DNA from: Aliikangiella coralliicola
GTDB lineage: Bacteria > Pseudomonadota > Gammaproteobacteria > Enterobacterales > Kangiellaceae
DNA length: 64,000 bases
Reading direction: 5' to 3'
NCBI RefSeq assembly: GCF_007004725.1
Contig: NZ_ML660165.1
Location: 248,001-312,000 of the forward strand
A model generated the notes under the pieces. That model saw only the letters and a program-made list of their open reading frames with translations. It made no database searches and was not told the origin of the DNA. Both the position numbers and the translations under genes were made by a program. Shown in pieces: positions 20,101 through 26,623 of this stretch; the stretch's first letter is position 1, and each line of letters starts with the position of its first letter.

Positions 20101-20881
20101 TGCTTGGCTTTAATTCAACTTTGACACTATTGGCTGAACTATAAGATGTACAAGACCAGCTATATTGGTTACAGGCCCTTACCCGATATTGATAAGAAGT
20201 GTTATTACTTTTACCACTGCGGCTCAGTGAAGTGCTTGTTCGGTTACTGGCGACTGTGACCCAACTGCCGCTACCGACTCTCTCCTGCACATCATAATAA
20301 GTCACCGAACCAGAAGGTTTACTCCAACTCACTGTATAGCTGGTGGAGGTAGAATTTATATTACCAGGTGCGGCTGGCGTCGATGGTTTATTACGCACCG
20401 TCATTGTCGTGTTACCTGTTCTATATCCGCTACAGTTTGCACCCTGGCAAGCCTTCACCCGATATTGATAACTCCCATCACCACGACCGCTTAAGGTTTT
20501 AACCGATATTATCCCGGCATAAACTTGCACCCAGGCACCGCTGTTTTTGCGCTCTTCTAATCGATACTGGCTCACAGAACCTGTGCTCGGATCCCAACTC
20601 ACGGCAAAGCTACCACTTGTGCTCGTACTCGGATAAATGATGTTGCCAGGCGCTGCGGGTGATCCTCCACCACAGTTGGAAAGCGCTTGGCCAGACTTGA
20701 TTGTGACCTCACCCGCTTTTTCCGTTTGCGCTTGTTTCGCCACGGGAGCACCATGTGAAAATAACACTGGTGGCAAACAATCCTGGGTGGTATTCGCCCA
20801 GGCGTTGGACAACCCCAAAGGCAATATCGGATTAAAAGCAATTAGCAAGAAGAGACAAAGTCGTTTTATTTGTTTGAACAT
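11162..20881 (-). CDS. giant FN3-SpvB-VCBS-RHS repeat secreted protein (polymorphic toxin-like)
   Basis: A 3239-residue protein. Signal peptide (LCLFLLIAFNPILPLGLSNA). Ten fibronectin type III units at about residues 75-1000, each ~92 residues and most with a conserved Y-R-V-R-A-C-N...W-x-C-S motif. A SpvB/TcdB-like N-domain at ~1035-1090 (YTIPIALPPGRAGMQPSVGL). At least seven VCBS/FG-GAP calcium loops (DIDGDGTRDW, DMDGNGLPDF, DYDGDGKPEL and others) at ~1350-1780. Then RHS/YD repeats, and the RHS core ending GRVYDYNLGRFLSVDP...NPLAGTDPSGY at about 2955. The last ~284 residues are unique, with three Cys pairs and a beta-rich end, the position where RHS proteins carry their effector. No known toxin fold is recognised. 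It is probably exported and surface-acting. Confidence 0.85.
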   Translation of the reverse strand: MFKQIKRLCLFLLIAFNPILPLGLSNAWANTTQDCLPPVLFSHGAPVAKQAQTEKAGEVTIKSGQALSNCGGGSPAAPGNIIYPSTSTSGSFAVSWDPSTGSVSQYRLEERKNSGAWVQVYAGIISVKTLSGRGDGSYQYRVKACQGANCSGYRTGNTTMTVRNKPSTPAAPGNINSTSTSYTVSWSKPSGSVTYYDVQERVGSGSWVTVASNRTSTSLSRSGKSNNTSYQYRVRACNQYSWSCTSYSSANSVKVELKPSTPSRPGNINSTSTSYTVSWSKPSGTVSYYDLQQRINGGSWSTVASGTTALSKAFSGKSNNTLYEYRVRACNSYSWACSAYSSAATVRVELKPSSVSTPSSINSTSTSYTVSWSKPSGSVDYYNLQQRVNGGSWTTVASDTTALSKAFSGKTDGSNYEYRVQACNSYSWACASYSGANSVKVRLKPSLPGAPTRPSTSTGSASISWTKPGGLVTYYDLQKRLNNTGSWQTGSNGVTTTSKTLSGLTDGVWDFRVRACNEFSWSCSSYSSASSDTTVRIKPSTPAAPSVPSTSTGSAAVTWSSTTNATYYDVQKRHNAGSWVTAKSGDTGTSETLSGLTDGSWDFRVRACNGYSWSCSSYSAASSASTVRAKPAVPAAPTVPSTSTGSAALNWSSVTNASYYDIQKRHNLGSWVTAKSGDTNLSETLSGLTDGSWDFRIRACNGYSWACSGYSTGISATTVRLKPAVPAAPTGPLTSTGSAGLNWSSVATATYYDVQKRNNSGSWITAVTGDTGLSETITGLTDGSWDYRVRACNGYSWACSSYSAASTSKTTVRVKPSAPALPTGNPATDTDGSYSINWVKPSGTVTVYDLQERVDNGSWVAIADDTTLLSKSVSGRASGDYDYRVRACNEFNWACSSYSGASTDTQVRRIPGVPAISQPTVTSTNDSQFQVAWNSVTEATYYTLQQRSSGGSWSTLAASQTTTNFNVTASESGVYEYRVKGCNEFSWACSSYSGLKSIVVSLAPDWALKTSATVADATLGTLTVPNNQTVGALEGNGGVSGGSATYTIPIALPPGRAGMQPSVGLSYSSRGGNGVAGVGWSLSVGGSISRCSATQAQDGFTSAPQYDATRDRLCLDGQRLIATFGVYGENGTEYRTEMDSFARITQTGGINATTSEFLVETKSGLVKTYGASTDSRHSAQGRSETLTWALTDVKDRSGNMMTYHYTNQGDGEYLLSQINYTGEDGQNGVSGRNGSDGNRQVVFVYEDREDSAGNSDYRTSFLAGGETRQTQRLKSVQTFYDSTIVRDYKLSYGNVSLSSGRTLLRSVQECAYLNSIESCLRPTNFDWQEAVPNYVFEKVEFDNGGTMTAANNRSHISELIPRGDIDGDGTRDWPSVDTDYDQVNEPGFKVNAERELLATHTEDTGICETNQAYDFSRHCFSADFNQDGKTDFNKYIDNVIYLRYSGSSNWVNTNIDLSGGNTKILSFSDFTGDGWPDIAVYEPLVTNGTPRVFIYPNSQNESAPFSVSTRVKVFELSVANPYTDFDYLQTVSEVGDMDGNGLPDFLVTVKRKSLGNYPGSPRPSKLILLHSQLNGAITFEEVDFTGYIQLGSQNWIGEAYFFHDINGDGLSDWLAVNTSANLSYKLNQGGSFESSWTDLGVGIPLRDMMYEKIPGEPEVYTVPIQEKTMLMDYDGDGKPELLYADSVVASSCTYHLHYPSSEWLCDEELWGLEQTQSGGVMLEPVDGGRIDISARNYKAIYFDEQADGSFATRVVDTDIIASPTERMALDVTGDGLLDVVTTFTCKVGQCTFNAGAAAHGGMQQDSSILENTVYINRNVGAASNNNKYEAIDVMKKVTNGLGVENHWTYRPLGSDEFDQSSLSFYDPDHDYVNGGIDANDTEHFHFGSNMMVVAEHKMSSGIGSLNATQYRYRGAVYNNQGRGFQGFRRIIVDNPTGIRAVTDFHQKFPFAGQIETAKTCLTSDAQDCGSNPITQTDISYAELTTANNSVYWIVPTSSVETTNDLNTRAQLSQNATTIDPNVDVESAYGNVTKSVTTIDNGFKTVTITSESSFDNKASTWWIGRLDDMTVTTKTTTAPTGASVYDSNLDPEKSIKTEYTYTNERLVDTVTVRPILGGGKVTEVDTDYNTYGLPISVKTYEAGQLNNARTVTTTYSNDGNSVSLNGYFPYQVTNNLGHTVTTTTYPEHGQAHVVTDVNGLSSTTEYDAFGRVQKITPPTGSGQPAYSRFAWCESGCDTVIAYGDIQYKVTTYSVGSPTTVEYKDQFNRVLIATTEGFEDNTQIYVRTEYDSLGRQTVNTIPSFSTSESKGTRLTSYDDLGRVLTKEVDQAHDGKMTVTYDYNGHVTNIAATDAFNKTLNMSRTYSGNGQLIQTTDALTGVTQYAYDAMGNPIVMQDANGNPIKAKYNALSQKLYVDDPNMGRKDFTYTSFGEVDTETDANNDVYNYDYDILGRLEKRYLNTQLEASFSFDTAPKGSTGGQCIGVPAQEVREDLSGGDSFNRSYDYDNYCRPLVATTQIDGADYVMSNQYDGNYGRVKAVTYPNGLTATSFFNSRGYLTQTQNAATGYIYHEAKAMNAQGQLILAEKANGVLTENATYTPETGQMTEVYTHTTNSGNQRHRIEYVYDGFGNLKTQDVETMQGSNVVTSIETYQYDDLHRLTQSSLSIGGAAQTPINYTYDAVGNLTSKDDYGSGYVYGDLAKSNGKAGPNAVRSVNKNNVGTIEFSYDDNGNLLTGDGKTMTYNAFNKPLTITKNSIKSTFYYGADQMRYKQVKTGQANGTETTIYIGKDYEVISYNGETAKKVYLGDAIITETESNIVDYKIGFVHRDRLNSVVTITNENGDVVDNKSYDPFGKPRKGNLESIDPLEPASLTRVAELYGAIGTGDDTELHTRRGFTDHEHLDDAELIHMNGRVYDYNLGRFLSVDPFIQEPGNSQSMNPYTYIMNNPLAGTDPSGYTSRIGGSRGENEHGNLCSKTAKGCNRGSDSLSTGNGAEPGKSNQLLKDNSFAVPEEIHPDRDLIPENERMCGFARNCSSTQGIQMFNTGGTEKSGSLISDEAYYGAKAACGNDDACKRDVQRRYEKEINDLRRDRPMDQLEAPDVVRKTKSKKANIRKSVSSTLKVKLSKVFNLVITSDDIDLQAAEKAGGFSLSFDTNGKGTIQYGDGAKLSITDKSIAVSKQLFKKINVSLKTDDSGTLHWSATAKLVGGLSGTAKGSLELDPRNGMMREQIEIMRYPEKRK
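17880..20660 (-). repeat. ten tandem FN3-encoding repeats of about 276 bp
   Basis: Coding repeats of the RHS giant. Units 2-4 (SYTVSWSKPSG type) and 6-8 (SGDT..SETLSGLTDGSWDFR type) form two closely similar sub-families; units 1, 9 and 10 are more divergent. This pattern indicates recent local duplication. Confidence 0.75.
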
Positions 20882-21516
20882 GATTTTTTCCCGGAATTAA
20901 CAAATCCTAAATAGCGATAACAGGTAATTAACACCGCGATAATGAGATAATTTGCAGGGGAAAGTTCGTAAATATTCGACCAAAATTCTTAAATTTTCGA
21001 CTTTTTTTGTTTAGAAACAATAAGTAAGATGTATAGGCTCACCAGGGATATTAATAATCTGCTTTTTAAGTAGATAGCCTAGTAATGGCTGCTATCTTTT
21101 TAAGCGCTCTTTAGTAGACAGTCTGGTCATGGCGGTGGTAACCGGTTTTTAACATTTTTCGTCCTGAAATTAATACCGCAGCAGACGCCAGCCCCCCTAA
21201 TATGATGCAAGTCGGTTTTCCTTATACTGTTTGTCTAGATCATTATGGCGGCAACTACTAATTTCCGAGAGTCGGGGAAATATAATAATGAACTTAAAAT
21301 CATATTTTCCAAACCGCTCTTAAACAAGTTTCTGTTGCGCCCAAGCAGCTGAGTTAACCGGTAATTTTGTTAGAAAAAACAGAATACAGACATCCAGGTT
21401 TAAATCCCCAATCAAGCAAACTTTGCATGGGCCTGGATATAGTAGGTCTGTCTCGTTTCTGCGTTTTTTCTCAACAGCGACAATGAGACTATCTTCAATA
21501 TCAAAGAGGAAAATTT
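20882..21516. other. divergent intergenic region between the RHS giant and an orphan secreted protein
   Basis: About 635 bases with no supported gene; promoters for both flanking genes must lie here. It holds a terminator-like hairpin at 21072-21101 and the repeat core AGACAGTCT at 21116-21124. Confidence 0.5.
21072..21101 (+). terminator. terminator-like hairpin without an obvious upstream gene
   Basis: AGATAGC (21072-21078) pairs with GCTATCT (21091-21097) followed by TTTT. It lies in the divergent spacer where no plus-strand gene ends, so it might end a small RNA or attenuate the leader of the 21517 gene. Confidence 0.3.
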
Positions 21517-22695
21517 ATGAAAAGTATTTTGAAATTGGTGCCGTTGCTAGCAATTGCGAGTGGTACATCTTTTGCCGATTCGCTGCCAGATGGCTCAACT
21601 TACCTTATCAATAATCAAGTTCACCAATTTAAACCAAGGGTCTGCGTTCTTCGTGATGAGTGTTGGTATCAGGGTTATGAGAACAATGTCAATATTGGTT
21701 ACTACAAGCTCAATGAAGTTAACGAGCAAGGCGGTACTGTCACTCATACGCGATTTAACATAAGGCCTTTGCCGGGTAATACTGGTTACTACAATACTTT
21801 TCTGAGCGCAAAACATACCAATGTTGAAATACGTTACCCAGGCAATGAAACGGGCCCTGGGCAAGAGTGTACCTATGATGATATGGGCCGCATGACTCGC
21901 CCCACCCATGACTACTTAACGAGCAATGGTACCTACACCTATGAAAACGGTATTCTCACAATAACAATTGACGGCACGTCTATTCAATGGAAAAAAGCGG
22001 ATGCTAAGCGTTGGGAAATCATGGGTCCTAAATTCATTGCTCCTAACAATCATGCTACTGCTGAAGGGTTGTACACCAATGCTCTCGGTTTTGGCTACAT
22101 GACAGATAGTCTTGGTCCGACAGGCGGGCTAGATTTTAGACAGCATTTCACACAAGGAGACCCGGGTAATAGTGCCTCAGCTTACGAAGGTCAGTCTTAT
22201 TCAAATACGGTGGGAAGTGAAGCAGCGACAGATGCAAGTGTATTCCCCGCTCAAAATAATGTGGATAAACGTGTTGGCGCGCTGTACAGCAATGTTGGCA
22301 TCGATGGCGTCCCACGGCCAGACAAGTATAGCCAAATTATCTATGAGGACCATACTCATGGTAATCACGCAAGGCAGTACTATCAATTTACGATGAAGAC
22401 AAATTACTACTCAGCCCTGCCCACTTTAATTTATGAAAATCACGGTCATATTAAGCCAATTACAAAAGATCCGTACGGCGCGGAAAGTAGCTATGCTTTC
22501 AATACCAGGAGATGCTGGACCCATTCAGATACTTCTAAAACTCAAGGTCATAACTACATACACTTTGGAGTGTGGGATAGTAGTATCAACAAAATCGGTC
22601 ATATGGTTTCAGTAGAAGTCGCAAGAAACAATAATAAAGGCGTTTTTTATCCCGTTATTAAAGCGGCCTACTTTAAGAGCAGGGAAGTTCAATAA
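21517..22695 (+). CDS. secreted protein of unknown family
   Basis: A 392-residue protein with a clear signal peptide (MKSILKLVPLLAIASGTSFA, cleavage after FADS or nearby). The mature chain is rich in Tyr, Asn, Gly and His, with several cysteines (PRVCVLRDECWY, GQECTYDD, RRCWTHSD) and no visible catalytic motif; HTHGNH and NHGH clusters could bind metal. RBS AAGAGGA precedes ATG 21517. It is divergent from the RHS giant and followed by a strong terminator, so it is a single-gene unit. It could be a surface or extracellular partner of the block. Confidence 0.7.
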   Translation: MKSILKLVPLLAIASGTSFADSLPDGSTYLINNQVHQFKPRVCVLRDECWYQGYENNVNIGYYKLNEVNEQGGTVTHTRFNIRPLPGNTGYYNTFLSAKHTNVEIRYPGNETGPGQECTYDDMGRMTRPTHDYLTSNGTYTYENGILTITIDGTSIQWKKADAKRWEIMGPKFIAPNNHATAEGLYTNALGFGYMTDSLGPTGGLDFRQHFTQGDPGNSASAYEGQSYSNTVGSEAATDASVFPAQNNVDKRVGALYSNVGIDGVPRPDKYSQIIYEDHTHGNHARQYYQFTMKTNYYSALPTLIYENHGHIKPITKDPYGAESSYAFNTRRCWTHSDTSKTQGHNYIHFGVWDSSINKIGHMVSVEVARNNNKGVFYPVIKAAYFKSREVQ

Positions 22696-22726
22696 GAAAA
22701 AACGGTAGTGAGTAGCTCATAAGCAG

Positions 22727-22770
22727 ACAGTCAACTTAATGAAATAAAGTTTCCTAAGTTGGCTGTTTTT
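22727..22770 (+). terminator. strong intrinsic terminator after the orphan secreted protein
   Basis: A 12-bp stem, ACAGTCAACTTA (22727-22738) with TAAGTTGGCTGT (22755-22766), one G-U pair, followed by TTTTT. Confidence 0.8.
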
Positions 22771-22833
22771 CGTCTTAATAAGTTTGATGATTTAGATATT
22801 TTTTAGAGGTTTAAAAATAACAGTTTCGACATA

Positions 22834-22856
22834 ATTAGACAGTCTAACTAAGATTT
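22834..22856 (+). repeat. variant of the dispersed repeat
   Basis: TTAGACAGTCTAA is a 13-bp palindrome with the same AGAC-x-GTCT core as the 15-bp repeats. The right half GTCTAACTAAGATTT matches the flank of the 10209 copy exactly. Confidence 0.45.
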
Positions 22857-22870
22857 CCAAGCTCAGTTTG

Positions 22871-23473
22871 CTAACGGTGCAATTCTCCTGCCGTGGTTTC
22901 CACCGCAAGGTTACAATCATCAAACGATTCTACAACTATCATTGTTCCTCTTTGTTTTTGAACAAATTTTATGAAGTGTGAAAATGCCAATTTACTAGTC
23001 TGGGCTGTCTGATAAATAATATCAAGCAATGCTTCTGCTTTCTTTTTTGTTTTATATAGTTCCACATTACACCCTACACTTTCACCAAAATCCACATGCG
23101 AGTAATCGGTCAAATATTTATCTACATACTGTTGAAGGATTACCCTTTGGTTTTCGATGTGTTTTTCATAACCCGTTTTCCTTAACCCTTCATCATTTTT
23201 AGAGCGAATTCTATCAATTTCATTTTTGAGCTTAGTAAGTTCTTTCGCCTTCAAGTCTAACTGCTCTGCTTTCACCTCTAACTCAGCTTTTTGCTTGGCA
23301 AATTTAATTTCTTTTTGGAAGAGTTCAGACTCTCGTTTCTTCAGTTCACTCTCTCGACTTTCAAAATATGTCCAAGCCTTATCGATGACGAGATATCCTA
23401 ATGCAAGAGCAATCAACACCGCCACAATTTGCTTAGTTAACCAATTAGTAATAACTTTCAAATTATCTAACAT
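22871..23473 (-). CDS. membrane-anchored coiled-coil protein
   Basis: A protein of about 200 residues. A hydrophobic helix (QIVAVLIALALGYLVI) near the N-terminus is followed by a long charged coiled coil (ESELKKRESELFQKEIKFAK and a KAELEVKAEQLDLKAKEL stretch). The last ~90 residues form a small domain with three cysteines. ATG 23473 is chosen because a GGA lies 10 bases upstream; ATG 23488 or an earlier start giving up to 253 residues cannot be excluded. The function is unknown. It is on the same strand as the DUF3592 gene behind it. Confidence 0.55.
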   Translation of the reverse strand: MLDNLKVITNWLTKQIVAVLIALALGYLVIDKAWTYFESRESELKKRESELFQKEIKFAKQKAELEVKAEQLDLKAKELTKLKNEIDRIRSKNDEGLRKTGYEKHIENQRVILQQYVDKYLTDYSHVDFGESVGCNVELYKTKKKAEALLDIIYQTAQTSKLAFSHFIKFVQKQRGTMIVVESFDDCNLAVETTAGELHR

Positions 23474-23755
23474 AATACGATATTCCATGAGAGCGAATTC
23501 AAAATAGACGGTTACCCCGCCAGAGCTTCCTGCTGATTGCGCTAGCATCCTGCTGAGGCATGTTAACCATAACCGTATTTTTTGTAGATAGCTAATCTCT
23601 GCTTGAGTTGCGAGACTTCGATCCTTTTGCAATGTTTAAAGTATGTGCGGACGTTATACACATAGATAACGATCCCCCGAGCGAAAGTAAATAAGCTATA
23701 AAAGCGCCTATCTCAAAATATTTACTTAGCAATCTTATTTCAATTGCCTTGAACA

Positions 23756-24175
23756 CTATGTTTTTTTAGAATTCACATAACCGACAAGGATAAATAACAC
23801 GCCAACACTAAAAAACACACATCCTAGAATTCCAAAGATTAAGTGCAACCCCCAGATTGAGAAAAAATCACCAACTTTTGCACTATCCGGCTTTTCCGGC
23901 AAGTAGTAAACATCAACCAACTCACCAACTTCGTAGGCCGGAGGGTAAGAGGCGTGGCTCGATACAAATTCGGTATATTGCCCCTTATCATTTAAAAATG
24001 TGACCAACGGCGCAACTGCATTAGAATCAGACGAGCTCGATTCAATAAGCTCTATTACCTCACCTTTCGTGACATAGGCATTATCCAAAAAAGCCTGTGT
24101 TTTCAAGGTAAGAAAATATACTAAAACGAGCATACCGATACCTATTATTGGGAAAAAGACTTTAATACCTTTCAA
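23756..24175 (-). CDS. DUF3592 membrane protein
   Basis: A 139-residue protein with an N-terminal membrane helix (FFPIIGIGMLVLVYFLTL), an extracytoplasmic beta-rich middle with the DUF3592 signature (EVGELVDVYYLPEKPDSAKV) and a C-terminal helix (GLHLIFGILGCVFFSVGVLF). The start is TTG 24175 with AGAGGG 8 bases upstream. The function of DUF3592 is unknown. A second, larger member is at 35907. Confidence 0.75.
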   Translation of the reverse strand: MKGIKVFFPIIGIGMLVLVYFLTLKTQAFLDNAYVTKGEVIELIESSSSDSNAVAPLVTFLNDKGQYTEFVSSHASYPPAYEVGELVDVYYLPEKPDSAKVGDFFSIWGLHLIFGILGCVFFSVGVLFILVGYVNSKKT

Positions 24176-24833
24176 TCAATAAACCCTCTATTCAATAATT
24201 TTTGAGATCTTGTAGTTGAATAAATAGACGTGCGAGGAAAAATAATATTTCATATCCTACCATTTAAAATACAGGTATAAATCAAATAGTGTGAATAATT
24301 ACAGTTTTTTCTAAAATCCCCTCATGGCCACATTCAGCTGTGGTCGCGTTCAACGGTGCTTCCTGTTTAACTATTAGCTAATTAAAAATTTTAACACTAG
24401 TAATATTTCGTCAACATCAATCGAAAAACTGTGACTCAATCACCATTATATGAAGGGAGCTGAAACATTTCCTCTACAACAAATTCTACACTCGCAAGAA
24501 AAAACTGTTCGGCTCTCGACGAAATAAAGAACCTATTTTTAAAATCTACCAAGCACTTTCCATTGGACACCTAACAACCAGTTGTGAATCTAAATAGAAA
24601 ACCGGATAAACACATTCAATCTCCGATTAGAATAAAATCACAAATAATGAAAATTTCATTTTAAAATGTTCATTCTCTCATGTATAAATATTCCGTTCGT
24701 ATGGGTAACCTACTTTTTTGTTTAGCCATCACTTGCACCAAGTTGTTATCTAAAAGTTATTATCTAATTGCAGTCGCAGTATTTTTTAACCTGAACAAAT
24801 CGAAAGAAAGCTCACCGGGACGGAGCGCGTAGT
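24176..24833. other. AT-rich intergenic region
   Basis: About 660 bases. No gene, terminator or repeat was seen with confidence. It must hold the promoters of the flanking divergent genes. Confidence 0.4.
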
Positions 24834-25322
24834 ATGGGAAGCTATCAAAAATTCGACCTAGATCCACTCTATTTAGGCGAAGAAGAATCCAATAAAACTT
24901 TCTTAGTCAACAATCAAATTATTGTAGATATCGACAAGCAATTTTTAAAACTACCTGACGGTCAAAAACGCACATTCAGAAAAAAAACTGCAGGCGTACT
25001 TTTGGCTTTTCTGGAACAGCCTAATACCCCCATTGCAAGCCACCACTTTTTAGAGAAGGTTTGGAGTGGTAGAATTGTGTCCGAGAATGTGCTGAAAGGG
25101 AGCATTTATGAACTGAGAAAGCTACTCAAAGATGAACAAAAATCAATGATAGTGACGATTCCTAAATACGGCTACTTATTAACCGCTCAAGTATCTTGCC
25201 CGGTTAACGTCATTAAATCTGAAACTAAAAAGACCATCGTTTCTAGAACTTTAACTAAACGCACAATAATCATATTAGTGAGTCTAATACTAGTCTCCAC
25301 AATCGCCTTCACATTAATGTAA
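24834..25322 (+). CDS. minimal membrane-anchored winged-helix regulator
   Basis: A 162-residue protein. Residues ~22-118 form a ToxR/CadC-type winged helix (SENVLKGSIYELRKLLKDEQ, then IVTIPKYGYLLTA, the classic wing). A basic linker leads to a single C-terminal membrane helix (TIIILVSLILVSTIAFTLM) at 143-162, with no periplasmic domain. This is shorter than usual ToxR-like proteins, so it may sense through the membrane or a partner protein. CGGAG lies 8 bases before ATG 24834. It is the first gene of the VWA/tagged-protein cassette on the same strand and their likely regulator. Confidence 0.8.
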   Translation: MGSYQKFDLDPLYLGEEESNKTFLVNNQIIVDIDKQFLKLPDGQKRTFRKKTAGVLLAFLEQPNTPIASHHFLEKVWSGRIVSENVLKGSIYELRKLLKDEQKSMIVTIPKYGYLLTAQVSCPVNVIKSETKKTIVSRTLTKRTIIILVSLILVSTIAFTLM

Positions 25323-25751
25323 TCGTATCATCTAAATTACGCGACTGAAACTTAATCCCGCTTCAACAAATTGTTGGAATCAATCAATAACATTTTCGCG
25401 ACAACCATTAAAAGCACTCTGTTTCTCTTCATCTTAAGAGCTTAGTTTAACAGTTCACCTGTAGATTAATTAGAGAATTCCCAAGCCAACTTCCTTGAAT
25501 AAAAATCTCTATTACTAATACTTCAGACTAATTTAAGGACTTCTTAAGAAGTTCTTAATAATTTCACCAGTAATTCAATAAAAAAACAAATTCCTCATTC
25601 AACCTTAAACTTTTTTCACTTCGAATTTGAGAATTAAACATTGCGAACCGCATTAAAGTATTGACGCTGTGTTTTGTCACAGCACCAACTACACAGAACA
25701 AAATTAACGTAGAAACTTCACGTTCAATACTTTAAATAGAGGAAATTTACC
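25323..25751. other. structured leader/promoter region of the VWA gene
   Basis: No gene. It contains a perfect 14-bp palindrome ACTTCTTAAGAAGT (25539-25552) and the nested inverted repeats at 25653-25735, both candidate regulatory sites. Confidence 0.5.
25653..25735 (+). promoter_or_regulatory. nested inverted repeats in the VWA gene leader
   Basis: TTAAAGTATTGA (25653-25664) and TCAATACTTTAA (25724-25735) are perfect 12-bp arms separated by 59 bases. Inside is a second hairpin, GCTGTG (25666-25671)/CACAGC (25678-25683). The right outer arm ends a few bases before the ribosome site of ATG 25752, so the structure could be an RNA switch or a two-site operator. Confidence 0.5.
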
Positions 25752-26561
25752 ATGTCTAAAATAGCAACACTTAGCGCCATACTCACTGGTGGCTTATTAA
25801 TGGCAGCAACCAGCGCACAGGCTGAAACTTGGGCGACATCGATTTTTGATAAAACCGGCTCAATGCAATCATTAAGAAGTAATGGTGAGTCTCGCTGTGA
25901 GTTCGGAAAGCGGAAGTTGATAGACAACTTGAAAATTGCATTAGGAAAAGCTGACTATATCAACGTGAAAACATTCGCCGGTCCAAACGCTTTAACTTCG
26001 TTAACTAGCGGCTTCAAAAATATCCAAGGTTATACTCCCACCAATACGCAAGGACAGAACTTCCTTAACCAAATTGAGAGCCAACTCGCTCAAGTCAGTT
26101 GCACAGGTAGCACTGCGCTAGGAGATGCTATCTGCTTGAGTGCTGACGAATTACGTAACAACGCTTCGGCCGGTTCAAAACTTAGAATGCTCACAATAAC
26201 CGATGCTGGAGAAAACTCTTCAGTGACCTGCGGCGGCCCTATCCCAGGTTATATTTCCACTCATATTGTGCCAAAAATATTTGCCAGCCCAATGATCCAG
26301 TACAACACCGCTATTTTATACAACGGTGGTAATGTTAATCGAGCTTATGCAACACAGCGCATCGCAGATCTTGAAGGTTTAGATCCGTTAAAAATGGTTT
26401 CTGGTCGTTCTCAGGCCGCCAACGCGCGTGATCAAGAAGTCTCTCAACTGCTGTCACTTTCTGCTATGTCCGGCGGAAAATCAATCGTAATTTCCGACAC
26501 CCGAAATTGCGACACAGGATGTAATCCTGGTGACGATGACGATTGGGGCGGTGAATGGTAA
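25752..26561 (+). CDS. secreted VWA-like protein with C-terminal DDWGGEW tag
   Basis: A 269-residue protein with signal peptide (MSKIATLSAI...TSAQA). The mature chain starts with a MIDAS-like D-K-T-G-S at residues 33-37, a variant of the usual DxSGS. It keeps the other metal-site elements of a von Willebrand A fold: T in GSTALGDA and D in LTITDAGEN. Cysteines (ESRCEF, VSCTGS, DAICLS, VTCGG, NCDTGC) suggest disulfides. It ends in NPGDDDDWGGEW. VWA domains bind protein ligands through a divalent cation, so this is probably a periplasmic or extracellular adhesion or scaffold protein. RBS GAGGA lies 8 bases upstream. The next gene carries the same terminal tag. Confidence 0.75.
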   Translation: MSKIATLSAILTGGLLMAATSAQAETWATSIFDKTGSMQSLRSNGESRCEFGKRKLIDNLKIALGKADYINVKTFAGPNALTSLTSGFKNIQGYTPTNTQGQNFLNQIESQLAQVSCTGSTALGDAICLSADELRNNASAGSKLRMLTITDAGENSSVTCGGPIPGYISTHIVPKIFASPMIQYNTAILYNGGNVNRAYATQRIADLEGLDPLKMVSGRSQAANARDQEVSQLLSLSAMSGGKSIVISDTRNCDTGCNPGDDDDWGGEW

Positions 26562-26573
26562 ATAGCCTGTGAG

Positions 26574-26596
26574 GGTATGGGAAACCATACCTTTTT
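26574..26596 (+). terminator. intrinsic terminator/attenuator between the two tagged genes
   Basis: GGTATGG (26574-26580), GAAA tetraloop (26581-26584), CCATACC (26585-26591), then TTTTT (26592-26596). It lies 12 bases after the VWA stop and 27 before the next start, so it probably lowers expression of the second gene relative to the first. Confidence 0.8.
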
Positions 26597-26623
26597 AAAT
26601 CGATTTTAATGAGGGACTTAAAT

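Noticed and set aside
17880..20660. Regular tandem repeats as a possible CRISPR or satellite array
   Set aside because: The units encode FN3 domains in one open frame with protein-level conservation; there is no repeat/spacer pattern.
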